DNA of 64,000 nucleotides from Pleurodeles waltl. Its lineage: Eukaryota; Chordata; Amphibia; Caudata; Salamandridae. Position numbers and translations under genes: made by a program. The stretch spans positions 754,443,823 to 754,507,822 of the forward strand of contig NC_090438.1 in assembly GCF_031143425.1 (NCBI RefSeq). Direction: 5' to 3'. Shown here in pieces: positions 1-11,039 of the stretch; the stretch's first letter is position 1, and the number at the start of each line of letters is the position of its first letter. Below the pieces are notes generated by a model that was not told the DNA's origin, did no database searches, and was given only the letters and a program-made list of their open reading frames with translations.

Positions 1-227
1 ATGCTTGAATCATCCCCGTCGTCGAGGTGGGAGCCTCACGGTAAGTTTAAATACATAAAGCAGTAAGTCAGTAAGTGTAAAACCAGTAGGCCCTAGTAGG
101 CCTCATAGGGTATTTTACAGTCTATCCACTTTGTTTTGTGAAAAGACCCAAACTTCAGTGTCAACCAATCAGGATTCAGCCCCTCCCAAACACTCCCAAC
201 AGAGGCTGAATTCCCTCAGATTTTCTA
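1..227 (+). repeat. DIRS left inverted terminal repeat (partial)
   Basis: Base 1 pairs with 6651 and base 227 with 6425 in reverse complement, over 227 positions with only a few mismatches seen by eye (for example near 157 and 170). The outermost part lies to the left of the window. A splice-donor-like G|GTAAGT occurs at 40-46. Confidence 0.93.
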
Positions 228-329
228 CCGCACGTCGTGTGAAGGGAGTCTCCCTGAGCTCTGCTCAGTTTTTTCATTATTTCTGAATGAAGATTGTTTC
301 TCTCAGGAAACTAGCTGTACAGCGTTATC

Positions 330-2767
330 ATGTCTGAAAAGACAAAGAAGGGTTTGTTCAGAGACTGTGACAATTGTGGGAAGAAGAGAGTGCATGTTGA
401 TGACCCCCACAAGAAATGTATCTACTGCCTCCATCCAGACCACAAGGTGAGAGACTGCAAAATCTGTCGCACCTTTAGTCAAAAAACCCTCAAGGACCGT
501 GAGGGTAGACTTCTCTTATGGCTGCAGAAACAGAAAGCCATAGAACATCCTTCCTCAGACGACAGTGAAGCGAAATCTCATGCTTCTCGCCCTCAGAAAA
601 GAACAGGTGAGAGAAGTAGAGTGTCTGATGAGCCTCCAAGGAAGATGCCCAAGAAGACAAAACAAGTCTCTCCTGAGACAAAAAAGGATGTTTCCCATTC
701 AGAGACATTAAAAAATTTGCCAAAAAAGGTTAATTCAGAGCCTACTACGCCTTTGCATCGGAAAAGCACCTAAAAAAAGACATCCCTGTCTCTGTCACCC
801 CAAAAAGAGCCAGAAAAAGTCTCTTCAGGGAAAAAACACCCGTCGACGGTAACATCTACCACGGTGTCGTCGACGTTCACAACAGCGGTCTCACCGATGA
901 TTATGATGTCGTCGCTGTTATCGTCAACGACGATAATTACGGCAATTTTTTTTTAAAAGGCGTTGTCTGCAAATACATCGTCGACGGCGGAGGCCTCCTG
1001 GGTTCACCAATCGACCAGGGCACTCCCATCTATGAAGCACCTCTCAATGAGGTTTAAAAAGGCACTGCCGACGACGGCACCTACAGAGGATACGTCGACG
1101 AAACAACTGTCGATGAAGGAACCACCGACAAAGGATTCGTCCATGAAGGGCCCGTAGACGAAGGACCCGTCGACAAAAACGCTGTCAGTGACGGATCCGT
1201 CGACGAGGGAACTGTCGACAAGGGAACCGTCGACGATCATTTTGTCCACAGCATTAACAGTGTATAAACCATCAACCTACCTGGATACTTCGCCGCACCA
1301 TTCGTCAACTAGTCTGCCTTATCATCAGGACGACTCCACCAGGTTCTTACCCCTTTCACTTATCACCATGGGGGACAAAGCGTCTAATATTCTGCCAATG
1401 CATACCTCACCAACTAAAGTATTGCCATACCCCCCACAACATCTTTTAGATGATGATGACGATGAGGCATACTCGCAAAACAACGGAATGTTTGGGGCAG
1501 CTAGTAGCCCGTCCCAACTCCATGTCAAATGCCAAGATTTTGATGAGGAGGACGAACAGCATTACCAGCCTAGTTATGCCTCAGCATCCTACCCACAGGC
1601 AGAACAACAATCGCCCCTCTCCATGCCTAGCACACTAGTGGCAGACCTACAATATATGCTGAATGACTTCTATAAAAGGTTTCCACCATCAACTCAGACC
1701 ACGCCACCTAGACCTGAAAGCTACCAGACACCTCGTCAAACCCAGACTACTAATCTTCCGGAAACACCACAGGCTAGCATACCGGTAACTAGCCAAACTC
1801 AGGAAGCTCATCCCTCGTCAGATGACGAAAGGGAAGAGGGTGAGCTAAGAGATTCGGCGGCTAGTGAATGGGATGATTATCTCGTCCCCACACCATCTCC
1901 ACTGCCAGCAGGTCCAGTAGACTCTCCTCCAGAAGACATAGGAGGTTTTCATAATTTGATAGAGAGAGCGGCAAAGCGTTTTGGCCTTTCAATTGTCTCT
2001 CATGAAACCGAATGTTTTCTGTACGACTTCAAAGAGCCGTCAAAGAGATCGGTAAGAGCTATACCCATAGTAGATTTCTTATGGCAGGAGGGTTTGAAGG
2101 CAATGAAAAATCCTGCAACAGTGCCTTCACAAATGCCAAGACTGGAAAAAAAGTAAAGGCCCCAGATGATTCTCCGCCCTGTTTAGTGTCACAGCCAAAA
2201 CCTGATTCTGTTATATCACAGGCGGCGCAGCGACGTTCCAGAAACCCCTCCGCACCTATAGCATCTCCCCCAGACAAAGAAGGGAGGAGATTAGACAACA
2301 TCTGTAAGAAATTCTCCTCTGTTGCAGCGGTCACAGTTAAGGTGGCTAACTCCCTCGCCATCCTGGGAAGATATGATCGGCAAATGTGGGCAGACATGTC
2401 TGCCTTTTTGGATCTCCTGCCAGAAGACGTCCAGGTGGAAGCAAAAAAGGTGTTGCAGGAGGGAGAAAGGGTTTCCGCAGAGATTATAGACAGCGCAATA
2501 GACATTTCTCTAACTGGCTTCAGACAATTAGCTGGCGCAGCAGTCCTGCGCAGGCAAGGATGGCTTAAGGCCACATCATTTAGACCGGAAGTCCAGAGTC
2601 GTGTTCTCGACATGCCTTTTGATGGAGAAAGTTTGTTTGGAAAGCATGTCGACATCATGTTACAGGCCATCAAAACTGATACAGATACGGCAAAATCTCT
2701 AGGTACCCTTCAATATAAAAAACAACCTTTTCGTGGAGCAAGGAAAAGAGGAAATTATTCCTTTTGA
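330..2767 (+). pseudogene. DIRS gag-like ORF1, broken
   Basis: Gag-like structural protein of the DIRS element, expected to package element RNA. The start ATG at 330 opens a 147-codon stretch with a Cys/His cluster (CDNCGKK at about residue 14, then CIYCLHPDHKVRDC), a zinc-knuckle-like motif. The same frame is stopped at 771-773, resumes through 963-1157 and again 1188-2156, then moves to a second frame at about 2150, ending at 2767. The middle is Ser/Pro/Thr-rich with an acidic patch near 1450-1570. The C-terminal part (RRLDNICKKFSSVA region, about 2290-2340) is the conserved DIRS gag block. At least two nonsense changes and one frameshift make it a pseudogene. The 960-1250 stretch is rich in GTCGACGA-like repeats that translate as Ser/Thr repeats. 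Confidence 0.8.
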
Positions 2768-2779
2768 GGAGGATACCAA

Positions 2780-4849
2780 CAGTACAGATCCCAGTATCAG
2801 TCTTCCTCCACAGGATCACGACACCAGTACCACCAGCAACAGCAGCATTATAGGTTACCACCGGCCGCAGCTTATAAACATCCAACTAGAGGAAGAGGAG
2901 CTGCTCGAGGAAGAGATACGGGCAGAAAACAATGACCCGCCAGTCATCTCAGCACTTCCCCACCCACCAATATTGAGGGTTGGAGGTCGCATCACTTCCT
3001 ATATCCCCCAATGGGAGGCTATAACATCGGACAGATGGGTACTCGATGTAGTGGCCAGAGGTCATACTCTGGAATTCACGCAAACACCACCAATTGTTCC
3101 TCCATCGGGCCCACCACCCCCGAGAATGAACCAACTCCTCAAGGAAGTAAAAGTGATGCTGAGCAAAGCAGCGATAGAGCCAGTCCCTTTTTCTCAAAAG
3201 AACAGAGGATTCTATTCCCGCTTCTTTCTCGTAAAGAAACCCTCAGGAGATTGGCGCCCATCCTGGACTTGAGAGCACTAAACAAGTTTCTAAAGAAACA
3301 GTCGTTCAGGATGGTAACCCTTCAGGATGTCCTGCGTCTTTTAAATGCTGGAGATCTGATGGCATCCCTAGACCTCCAGGATGCTTACTTTCATATTCCC
3401 ATATATCGCAACCACCGCAAATTCCTAAGGTTCAGAGTGGGTGGTTTGCACCTCCAATTTCGAGTTCTCCGATTCGGTCTCAAATCGGCCCCCAGAATCT
3501 TCACAAAAATGTTGGCACCGGTAGCAGCACATCTCTGCCAGTCGGTTATCCAGGTTTTTCCTTACCTGGACGACTGGCTCATAAAGGCACCCTCAAAGTT
3601 GCAAGTAATACGTCATATCTCCTATTGCCTTCAATTGTTAGACAGCTTGGGGTTTGTAGTCAACTACCAGAAATCTCAGCTCCACCCCAAATAGGTATTA
3701 AACTTCTTAGGAGCAATACTAGACACAGTCCACAACAAAGCGTACCCATCTCACGAGAGGAAACAAAAACTAACCTCCTTAGCAGGCAGGCTTTCCGCAA
3801 AAAAGTTTGTTTCAGTCCGCATCTACAAATCATTGCTAGGGATGATCTCATCTTGCATTCCGCTAGTCCCAGATTGCAGGCTCCATATGCGACCCCTGCA
3901 AGAGCAATTGGACATACAATGGACCCAGATCAACGGTTCGTTCGAAGACTAGATTCACATAACACCTCTAATGAAAAACTCCATGAGGTGGTGGGCGATT
4001 CTAACCTATTTGTCAAACGGACTATCATTCCTTCATCAAACACCCAGTTACATAGTAACAACGGATGCCTCTCTCGAAGGATGGGGTGCACACTGCCAGG
4101 ACCTGCAAATCAGCGGAACCTGGAATGCAAAAGAGGTTCAGCTCCACATCAATTACCTAGAACTCAAGGCAATACACTTAGCTCTAAAAGCTTTCTTGCC
4201 AAAGCTACAAAATGCAAGCATCTTAATCAGGACAGACAACACAACTAGCATCTTTTATCTAAACAAGCAAGGGGGCACGAGATCCCTACAACTCTCGCAG
4301 CTTGCACAACAAATTTGGACATGGGCCATCAAGCACAATATTTCACTCAAAGCGGAGCATGTGCCAGGGCAAACCAACGTTCTAGCAGACACCCTGAGCA
4401 GGACAGTGATTCCTTATCACGAGTGGGATCTAGACCAAAAAATTCTCAACTGCCTTTTTCTATTATGGGGCAAACCGAACCTAGACCTATTTGCCACTCT
4501 CGAGAACAAGAAATGCCAGTTTTACGCAAGTTGGCTTCCCCAGAAAGGTTCGTGGGGGAATGCGTTTTCGATGAGATGGTCCGGAGTTTATGCCTACGCT
4601 TTTCCTCCAATCCCGCTCATTCCGAGAGTCATCAACAAACTAAAGACGGAGGGGTGTTGCCTCCTATTCATAGCTCCCAGATGGCCCAGACAAGTCTGGT
4701 ACACGGAGCTCCTGATGCTCTCCGAACAGCCACATCTGCAACTCAGACAGAGTCCGACTCTCTTAACGATGCACCAGGGACAAGTCAGGCACCCAGATCC
4801 GTCATCTCTTCATTTGTCGGCTTGGCTCCTGAATACAATGAATACTTGA
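2780..4849 (+). pseudogene. DIRS reverse transcriptase / RNase H, broken
   Basis: Pol-like frame giving reverse transcription of the element RNA and RNA strand removal. It begins in the frame ending at 3272, with GFYSRFFLVKKPSGDWRP (RT fingers), shifts near 3265 to the frame starting RRLAPILDLRALNK, and continues with motif A (SLDLQDAYFHI, about 3367-3400), motif B (RFGLKSAPRIF) and motif C YLDDWLI (about 3565-3585). Two in-frame stops follow (3692-3694 and about 3949). RNase H starts near 4045 (TTDASLEGWGAHC) and has RTDNTT and GQTNVLADTLSR motifs. The tail to 4849 resembles the DIRS linker before the recombinase. The YLDD box and catalytic aspartates are retained although the frame is broken. 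Confidence 0.9.
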
Positions 4850-5872
4850 ATCTCAACATTTTCCCGGAGTGTAGAGACATCTTAGCAAAAGCTAGAGCTG
4901 ACACTACCAACAAAACCTATAGACTTAAATGGAAACGTTTTTGTATATGGTGTGCAGCAGAAGACATACATCCTTTGTCCGCTCCTCCAGAACAGATACT
5001 TCCATATCTCTTGCTCTTGGCAAAGTCAGGACTTTTATATTCCTCCATTCGAGTGCATCTGGCAGCAATCTCGAGGTACCGCAGATCACCACACAGGGTC
5101 TCATTATGTTCCACAAGAATTGTCAAGCAATTCATGAAAGGCCTTTTTCGGGTTTTCCCGCCAGTTAGAAAACCTCCGCCGTTATGGTCCCTGAATGTTG
5201 TATTAATGCAGCTCATGAAAGCTCCCTTTGAGCCGATCCACAAAGACGATCTAAAATTCATCTCATGGAAAACAGCGTTACTACTAGCTCTTACTTCAGC
5301 CAAAAGAGTCGGCGACATTCAGGCTTTCACTGTCAAACAGCCTTTCCTCCAATTCACAAACTGAGGTGTGATCCTGCGAACAAATCCTAAATTCATCCCG
5401 AAAGTTCCCTCAACGTTTCACTTGAATGAACCAGTCATCTTAAAAACCTTTTTTCCAAATCCGCAAACAGTAGCCGAAAGGACATTACATTCCCTTGATA
5501 TTAAAAGGTGTTTAAAGTTTTATCTACAGAAAACACAAACCCATCCGCCAGTCTGACCAATTATTTGTTGCATTTGGCGGAACAAGAAAGGGGCATGCAG
5601 TGTCCAAACAGACTATAGCAAGATGGATTGGCCTGGCAATTCAATTCTGCCATGCAAAAGCAGGTAAACCGCTCCACACCAAGGTGAGAGCCCATTCTAC
5701 AAGATCAGTAGCCACTTCAGCTGCACTCTATGCAGGGGTGCCACTACATAGCACCTGTAGAGCAGCAACATGGTCCAGCCAGCATACGTTTACAAAACAC
5801 TACTGTCTCGAGGAAACTAGTAACGTCGATACAGCAGTGGGACAGGCAGTGCTGAGGCATCTATTTCGTTAA
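4790..5872 (+). pseudogene. DIRS tyrosine recombinase, broken
   Basis: Phage-integrase-type tyrosine recombinase that would insert the circular DNA copy. The core-binding half runs 4800-5250 (RADTTNKTYRLKWKRFCIWC). The first catalytic Arg lies in TSAKRVGDIQAF (about 5295-5325). A TGA at 5362-5364 interrupts, the frame resumes to 5556, then a frameshift between about 5545 and 5555 leads into the last frame (to 5872). That part carries the H-x-x-R box (AHSTRS, about 5692-5710) and the nucleophile Tyr in FTKHYCLE (about 5790-5812). It overlaps the end of the RT/RNase H frame, as is usual for DIRS elements. Catalytic residues are visible, but one stop and one frameshift make it inactive. Confidence 0.9.
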
Positions 5873-6096
5873 GGTGAGCCTCTTACACATCCCACCACCA
5901 CACTCAAGGTATGTTCGATATTGGTTCTCAGTCTCGTTAATATCTAATTTTATATCACAGTGTGGTTTACTCTAATATTGTGCTTCAAATTATTCGCTTT
6001 TTCATAGTGTGTTAATATGTTGTAGACCTTAAAAACAACAACAAAACAGATTGTGTCAAAACTTTCTACCACGCAGCTTTTCTATTATTCTTATAT

Positions 6097-6098
<2 letters not shown>

Positions 6099-6142
<44 letters not shown>
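6099..6142. repeat. (AT)n microsatellite
   Basis: About 22 uninterrupted AT units lie in the DIRS 3' noncoding part between the recombinase and the internal complementary region. Confidence 0.97.
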
Positions 6143-6144
<2 letters not shown>

Positions 6145-6255
6145 ATGTATAAAGGTATACTAATGTGATTGACATCACTTAAAGAATTACGATAAAATTA
6201 CAGTCAAAGTAATTCATAATTCACTAATTAAAAAGACATTACTGCTCGTTATTCT

Positions 6256-6362
6256 GATTCAAGCATGTGAATCTATGAAAGATCGAATACTGGAGAAGAA
6301 AATTAGTTACTTACCTGTAACTGCAGTTCTCCAGTATTGGTATCTTTCATAGATTCACATGC
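6256..6362. repeat. DIRS internal complementary region
   Basis: A head-to-head junction of the two element termini. Bases 6256-6297 repeat the sequence at 6641-6680 in direct orientation, and 6299-6362 is the reverse complement of 6645-6714. The two halves are therefore inverted to each other and can fold. In the DIRS1 replication model this block templates completion of the termini and circularisation. Confidence 0.9.
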
Positions 6363-6424
6363 GACCCACCCTCCTCCCCTCAGAGGCTCCCCTATTATAC
6401 AGATATTAAACTTCACACTTCTTC

Positions 6425-6714
6425 TAGAAAATCTGAGGGAATTCAGCCTCTGTTGGGAGTGTTTGGGAGGGGCTGAATCCTTATTGGTTGACAATGAAGT
6501 TTGGGTCTTTTCACAAAACAAAGTGGATAGACTGTAAAATACCCTATGAGGCCTACTAGGGCCTACTGGTTTTACACTTACTGACTTACTGCTTTATGTA
6601 TTTAAACTTACCGTGAGGCTCCCACCTCGACGACGGGGATGATTCAAGCATGTGAATCTATGAAAGATACCAATACTGGAGAACTGCAGTTACAGGTAAG
6701 TAACTAATTTTCTT
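6425..6714 (-). repeat. DIRS right inverted terminal repeat
   Basis: Reverse complement of 1-227 plus about 63 more bases whose left partner is outside the window. The right limit of about 6714 is set by where similarity to the internal complementary region stops. A consensus splice donor CAG|GTAAGT lies at 6693-6701. Confidence 0.92.
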
Positions 6715-7879
6715 ATTCAAGTAATGTTGGGTTGATGTATAACTGTCAAAGGTATATGCATTAGATCTTTTGAGTGGGGCTGCAACTTTCTTTGGTGTTC
6801 ATATTTACACCGTATGTTTTGTTGTTTAATGACACAGTGTAATAAAAATATTTTTAAAATATGTTGGAGTGAAAACATATAAATCAAAATACAACTTAGT
6901 TACAAGAATTATGAATGCAAGGAGGCCCCTTTCTTATTTATAAATTACAAGTTTTTTTGTTAAACCCCACAAAGGTTTTTGTGAAAAATTCAAAAGGAAG
7001 AGGGACAACAGGGTTCCTTGAGGATGAGGGCCCCCTATTTAGTATTTCCGTTGAGTCTCAAGCTTTCTAATCTCTCAGCTGTCCTCTGTCATATTTTGAT
7101 TTGCACTCTTGTCCTACTTCAGTAAGAGTATTCACAATAAAACACTAAAGCAGAAATTTCAGTCGGATAATTTCGTAGTTCACCCAAACATTTCATCTTG
7201 TTCGTCCATCGAGTAACATCTAAACTTCCAGTCAAGTCCTACAAACTGCGTTCGTTTCAACAGTTGCCCAGTTGTATTTTTTTACGCAATTATGTTATGT
7301 AAAGCTGCCCGACTTTCATCTCATTGGTGAAGTTCCCTCACTAGTTTCCATTTTCTTCAGTAATTGACATAAATCCAGGAAAGTCCTTAGTGGAGTTATA
7401 CCCACATTATTAGATAGCTCTGATGAAAACAAAATATTAAAATAGCCCTACCACTAGTTTGACCAACGTTTTTCAAAAGCCAGAGAGGCTCTGCCCCTGA
7501 ATTGTAGAAAGGGTTTCATAGTAAGCCAGGCATACTTTAACAATATAATACGTGTCAATTGCACTTGAGGTCTAGTAGCTAAGCCCTTCCTGAAAATCGT
7601 ATCTAGCTTCATCAGGGAAGGAGATAGGATAATAATTAAAAAAGCAACAAACAGCCTCTTTTTAGGTCTGTCGTGATAGCGCAGCTGTCGAGAGACTTTG
7701 TGATAAACAGTAAAAGAGACTTAGTAAGAGCTACGGAGAGAGTGGCATTGGCTCCACCCACATGTTGAAATACAGTACATAATTGGACAGAATTTGTGTG
7801 TTTTCGCTTTTTGCCTTGTAGCAAAGCTTTTTGCTTAGTGCAGTGGGACTGAGCTATTTTTGGTGATAAGCCAATCAGT
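6715..7879. other. No recognisable feature
   Basis: AT-rich sequence with only short chance reading frames on either strand. I see no coding, RNA or repeat signature. Confidence 0.5.
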
Positions 7880-8425
7880 AATCAAGCACAGTAGGTCTTA
7901 TCTGTTTATTATTACACCAAAGGCAGTAGCCCTTATGTATTTATCACAAAAAACATATGTTGAAGCCCATAGGCCTTTAACAGTGAATTAATAGTGCACT
8001 GTTTTAAAGGCTGTGTGGGAAGGCTTTTTGTGACATGGACTCTCATGGATTATTAAAGTAGACAAGGGTTTTGGTGTTCGTTACCCCCTCAGACAAACCC
8101 TGTGGAGTAGAACATTTGCACTGTGCCATCCTTGCAAGGCACTCTGATGGTTATGGTGTTTTTTGTGAACTGTAATATTTACATATTCATATTTTTCTGA
8201 CTGTAGTCTAAATGATTATCTTGCTGGAAAGCTTATACTCAATGCTGTGGCCCTGAATTGGTTATTGTGACAAGCCAGTGATTAAGGGCATTGGTCCGAA
8301 TGGTTCATTGAGAGAACTTATTTTGCAAGCCATTGGTCTAATCTGTTTACTGTGAAAAGTTATGAAAGTGGCAGTGGGCCTGTCTTATTAAGAAAAGCTT
8401 ATGTTAAGGGCAGTTGGCTTTAAAG
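7880..8425. repeat. Degenerate ~42-bp minisatellite
   Basis: A loose unit built on GGCAGTGGGCCTTAT and TTATTGTGAAAAGC recurs at about 8288, 8330, 8372 and 8412 (spacing 42, 42, 40), and more weakly at 7880-7975. Unit boundaries are blurred by substitutions, and 7980-8240 is intervening sequence with little periodicity. Confidence 0.6.
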
Positions 8426-8704
8426 GGTGGAAAACTAGAACTAGGCTTTGTCCAATGCCTTGCCTCCCTTTTGGCCCTTTATAGTTGTCTCAACCTACTT
8501 CGGTGTGCTGAATGGGTGGGAAATACTATGGTTACTTAGCGCTGGGAGTTCTGTCTTACTTGCCCATCCTTGCCCATAAACACTCACTGCCTTACAGTTT
8601 TGCAAAGTGTACCATCTACACCTTTGTGTACTACAAACGGTCTCTCCTTAGCAATTAACAATTTCTTAAAGTTGGCTCTATTGGCATGGATGTCAATTCT
8701 CCAA

Positions 8705-8865
8705 ATTGCACAGGTAGCAGAAGTGACATCACATAAGTTTTGACCTCAGTGACATCATGAGAAGTGACATTATTACCTTTGGCCCTGAAACTTCCCAGGA
8801 AGTGATTTCATATGACATTAGTCCAGATGACATTATCACAAGAACTGACATTGATGAAGTTCCAT
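8705..8865. repeat. Cluster of GTGACATCA-type short repeats
   Basis: Variants of AGTGACATCA/TTA occur at least seven times in 160 bp (for example AGAAGTGACATCAC, TCAGTGACATCATG, AGAAGTGACATTAT, CAGATGACATTATC). Spacing is irregular, so this is a decayed short tandem array and not a clean satellite. Confidence 0.5.
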
Positions 8866-9544
8866 AGTAACTACATGATTAATATAGCAACACAGATACA
8901 TGTTGATTTTGGATAACACCTTCATTTTAATTAGGGTGCTAATATGATATGCCAAAGTAACACCACTCATTACACTTCGTCTTACTTGAAAAATGATTTG
9001 TTCAGTTGATGAGGAGGACATAGTGCCATTGGGAAACTAAATGATTTATACCACGAACTGAGCTAATTTACTGGTCGTCCCCCGCACCTCCCCCCGTGAA
9101 CAGATCAACAAGAAACCTATTGCTAAGTCATGGAGAGAGCTCAAAACATAGATTTAAAAAATAGCAGTTTTGTCCACTTTATTAATTTATATGGAGCATT
9201 AGGTCATAGATAGATTTAGCTGACGTGACATACAAATACATACCTATATTCATACAGGGGCTTTTTTCAGCCTCCTTCATTGATTGGTTCGGTAAAGTGT
9301 GATTCACATTTTGCTCACGCTTACCACAACATGGGACAATGGTTCAGCCTACATCACAGAAGTGACTGGTGATCTTTGAAAAGGTATAATACTTGGCCAG
9401 AATATGTGCATTAAACTAATGACACATGATGCTCCCCCCAAGAGCTGACCCCCACTTTCTTCATTATGTGATGTGGGTGCCCCTCTTCCCCATGTCATTG
9501 CTATTTCTGCTGTGCTATTTTGAGTAGTTTTTTTATGGATTTCA

Positions 9545-9850
9545 GCCATATGCCATTGATGCCCCATCATACACAAAAAAGGGGTTACCCATATGCCAGA
9601 TATTATCACAAAAATGTCAGGGCCAGCATTTTGTTATGGTTGCCTGTCCCTCTATGCCATTATTGCCTTTCGTATGCCAATAATTATCATCCGTATGTAG
9701 TATTTTGCCACACGTGTCCCATAAGCCAAATATTATCTCTAGTGTGCCAGCATCAGAATTTTGCATAGATGCTCTGTATGCCAAGATTTCTGACCATTAC
9801 TCCAGAGCCAAAATTTTGCCGTGATTCCCTCATATGCTAAAAATCACCTT
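9545..9850. repeat. Degenerate ~53-bp minisatellite
   Basis: Two motifs alternate, TATGCCAAATATTATC-like and GCCAGAATTTTGCCATG-like. The first recurs at about 9589, 9674, 9726, 9779 and 9833, and the second at about 9622, 9698, 9750 and 9807, giving a ~53-bp period over the last four units. Confidence 0.6.
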
Positions 9851-10008
9851 GAGTATGTATGCCAAGGCACGCAGCAGACTCTTAAACGCAGGATATACGC
9901 CCATGCTGTCACCCATGCTCACTTACCTTTACTCACAACTATTGACTTCCACTCATTTTCAAACTCGTTCAGACTCATTCTTATTAATTCTTGCCGAAAC
10001 TCACAATC

Positions 10009-10080
10009 TCTCACTCAGTCTTACTCTTACATTCTCACTCAGTCTTACTCACACATTCTCACTCAGTCTTACTCACCTAC
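10009..10080. repeat. 24-bp tandem repeat, three units
   Basis: Three head-to-tail 24-mers start at 10009, 10033 and 10057, each beginning TCTCACTCAGTCTTACTC. They differ only in the last six bases. The flanks to about 9980 and 10110 are TCAC/TTAC-rich and look like older decayed units. Confidence 0.9.
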
Positions 10081-10109
10081 TTACTCTTTATCTCTCACAG
10101 TTAAACGAA

Positions 10110-11030
10110 CCATCACATATTCTTGCTCATGAGTCCTGACACTTATTCATTTTTACTCGTGTGCACACACGTGCTCACACCAACACACTATCTTTAACCC
10201 ACATATATGCACGCATTAGACATTTATTTTTGTACATGTGATTAGATGTGAATGCGCAGGAAACAGTTGGGCATTGCAGTGAGAGGAGGCGAGAGGGACA
10301 AGAGGAATGCATTGAGGCTGGTGGTGCGGCACTCATCCCTGGGTGTCAGGAAAGTCAGCATGCGGGTCACCCACACACCTGTGCCTGCATTCATTCTTGC
10401 ACATACGGCACCAGTACCACAACTATACCATCCTTTATGTTTGGCACACCGCCGCATGCCACTTGCTGCACGCCGCTCTCCTCCCCCTGCGTTTTATAGC
10501 AGAGCGAAGTGGACCTGAGCAGGTGGCGGAGCAGCCTACTGGGTTCCGGATACTGCCTTGAACAAGGACAAATAGGACAGGCATTTTGAAGGACAGAGCA
10601 TGGGTAAGCGTTAGGCAGTGGGTCTTTCGGTGGTGCAGAAGCGGGTGGCAATAGGCTGGTGCAGTTTGCTCCTCGCCGAGGGGTCGCACTTCTACACACT
10701 TGTCATTAGTTGTTGCTGTTGCCATGTTGCTATTGTCATTTTATTATTACTTATTACATGTGACCCCCCAAATAATATTTGCTGAGTCAATTAGGCCACT
10801 ACTGGCTGCCATTTTATCTCCCTTGTTGTAACAAGAGATTGAGAGATTGGGAGATTGAACTCGACTACAGCCCCTACAGCCTATAGAATGCCAACACAGC
10901 AAAGCCGTTGAGCAGAGTGGGAGTTCCTCTTGGCAGCACAGCAGTTCTCTGCCCTGGCAAAATGTCCTTCAGATCCAGAATTGTATTGTTTTGGTGGGGT
11001 TTGGGGTCCAGTACTTATACCAAGTTGAGT
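10110..11030. other. No recognisable gene; GC-richer stretch
   Basis: The 10250-10700 part is markedly richer in G+C than its surroundings and has several overlapping short open frames on both strands. None shows a known domain or a codon pattern I would trust. It may be an old dispersed repeat. Confidence 0.4.
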
Positions 11031-11039
11031 CTTTGAAGT

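Larger units (their letters stand above)
1..6714 (+). mobile_element. DIRS-like tyrosine-recombinase retrotransposon, left end cut by window
   Basis: The element has the three hallmarks of DIRS1-type retrotransposons. It has inverted terminal repeats (1-227 against 6425-6651, continuing to about 6714 on the right). An internal complementary region at 6256-6362 carries both terminal sequences head to head. The coding order is gag, RT-RNase H, tyrosine recombinase, with no LTR integrase. DIRS elements are thought to replicate through a circular intermediate and to integrate by the recombinase without target duplication. All frames carry stops or shifts, so this copy is not autonomous. The left terminal ~60 bp expected from the right end lies outside the window. 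DIRS elements are abundant in salamander genomes, which supports the organism guess. Confidence 0.93.

Noticed and set aside
1004..1249. Minus-strand repetitive Asp/Val/Gly frame
   Set aside because: Shadow of the GTCGACGA-like repeats inside the DIRS gag region.
9950..10110. TCACTCAG-rich repeats as a CRISPR-like array
   Set aside because: The three 24-mers are directly adjacent without spacers, and the context is eukaryotic; it is a plain tandem repeat.
10242..10725. Several overlapping frames on both strands in a GC-rich patch
   Set aside because: High GC lowers stop frequency. No domain, no start context and no consistent codon bias.
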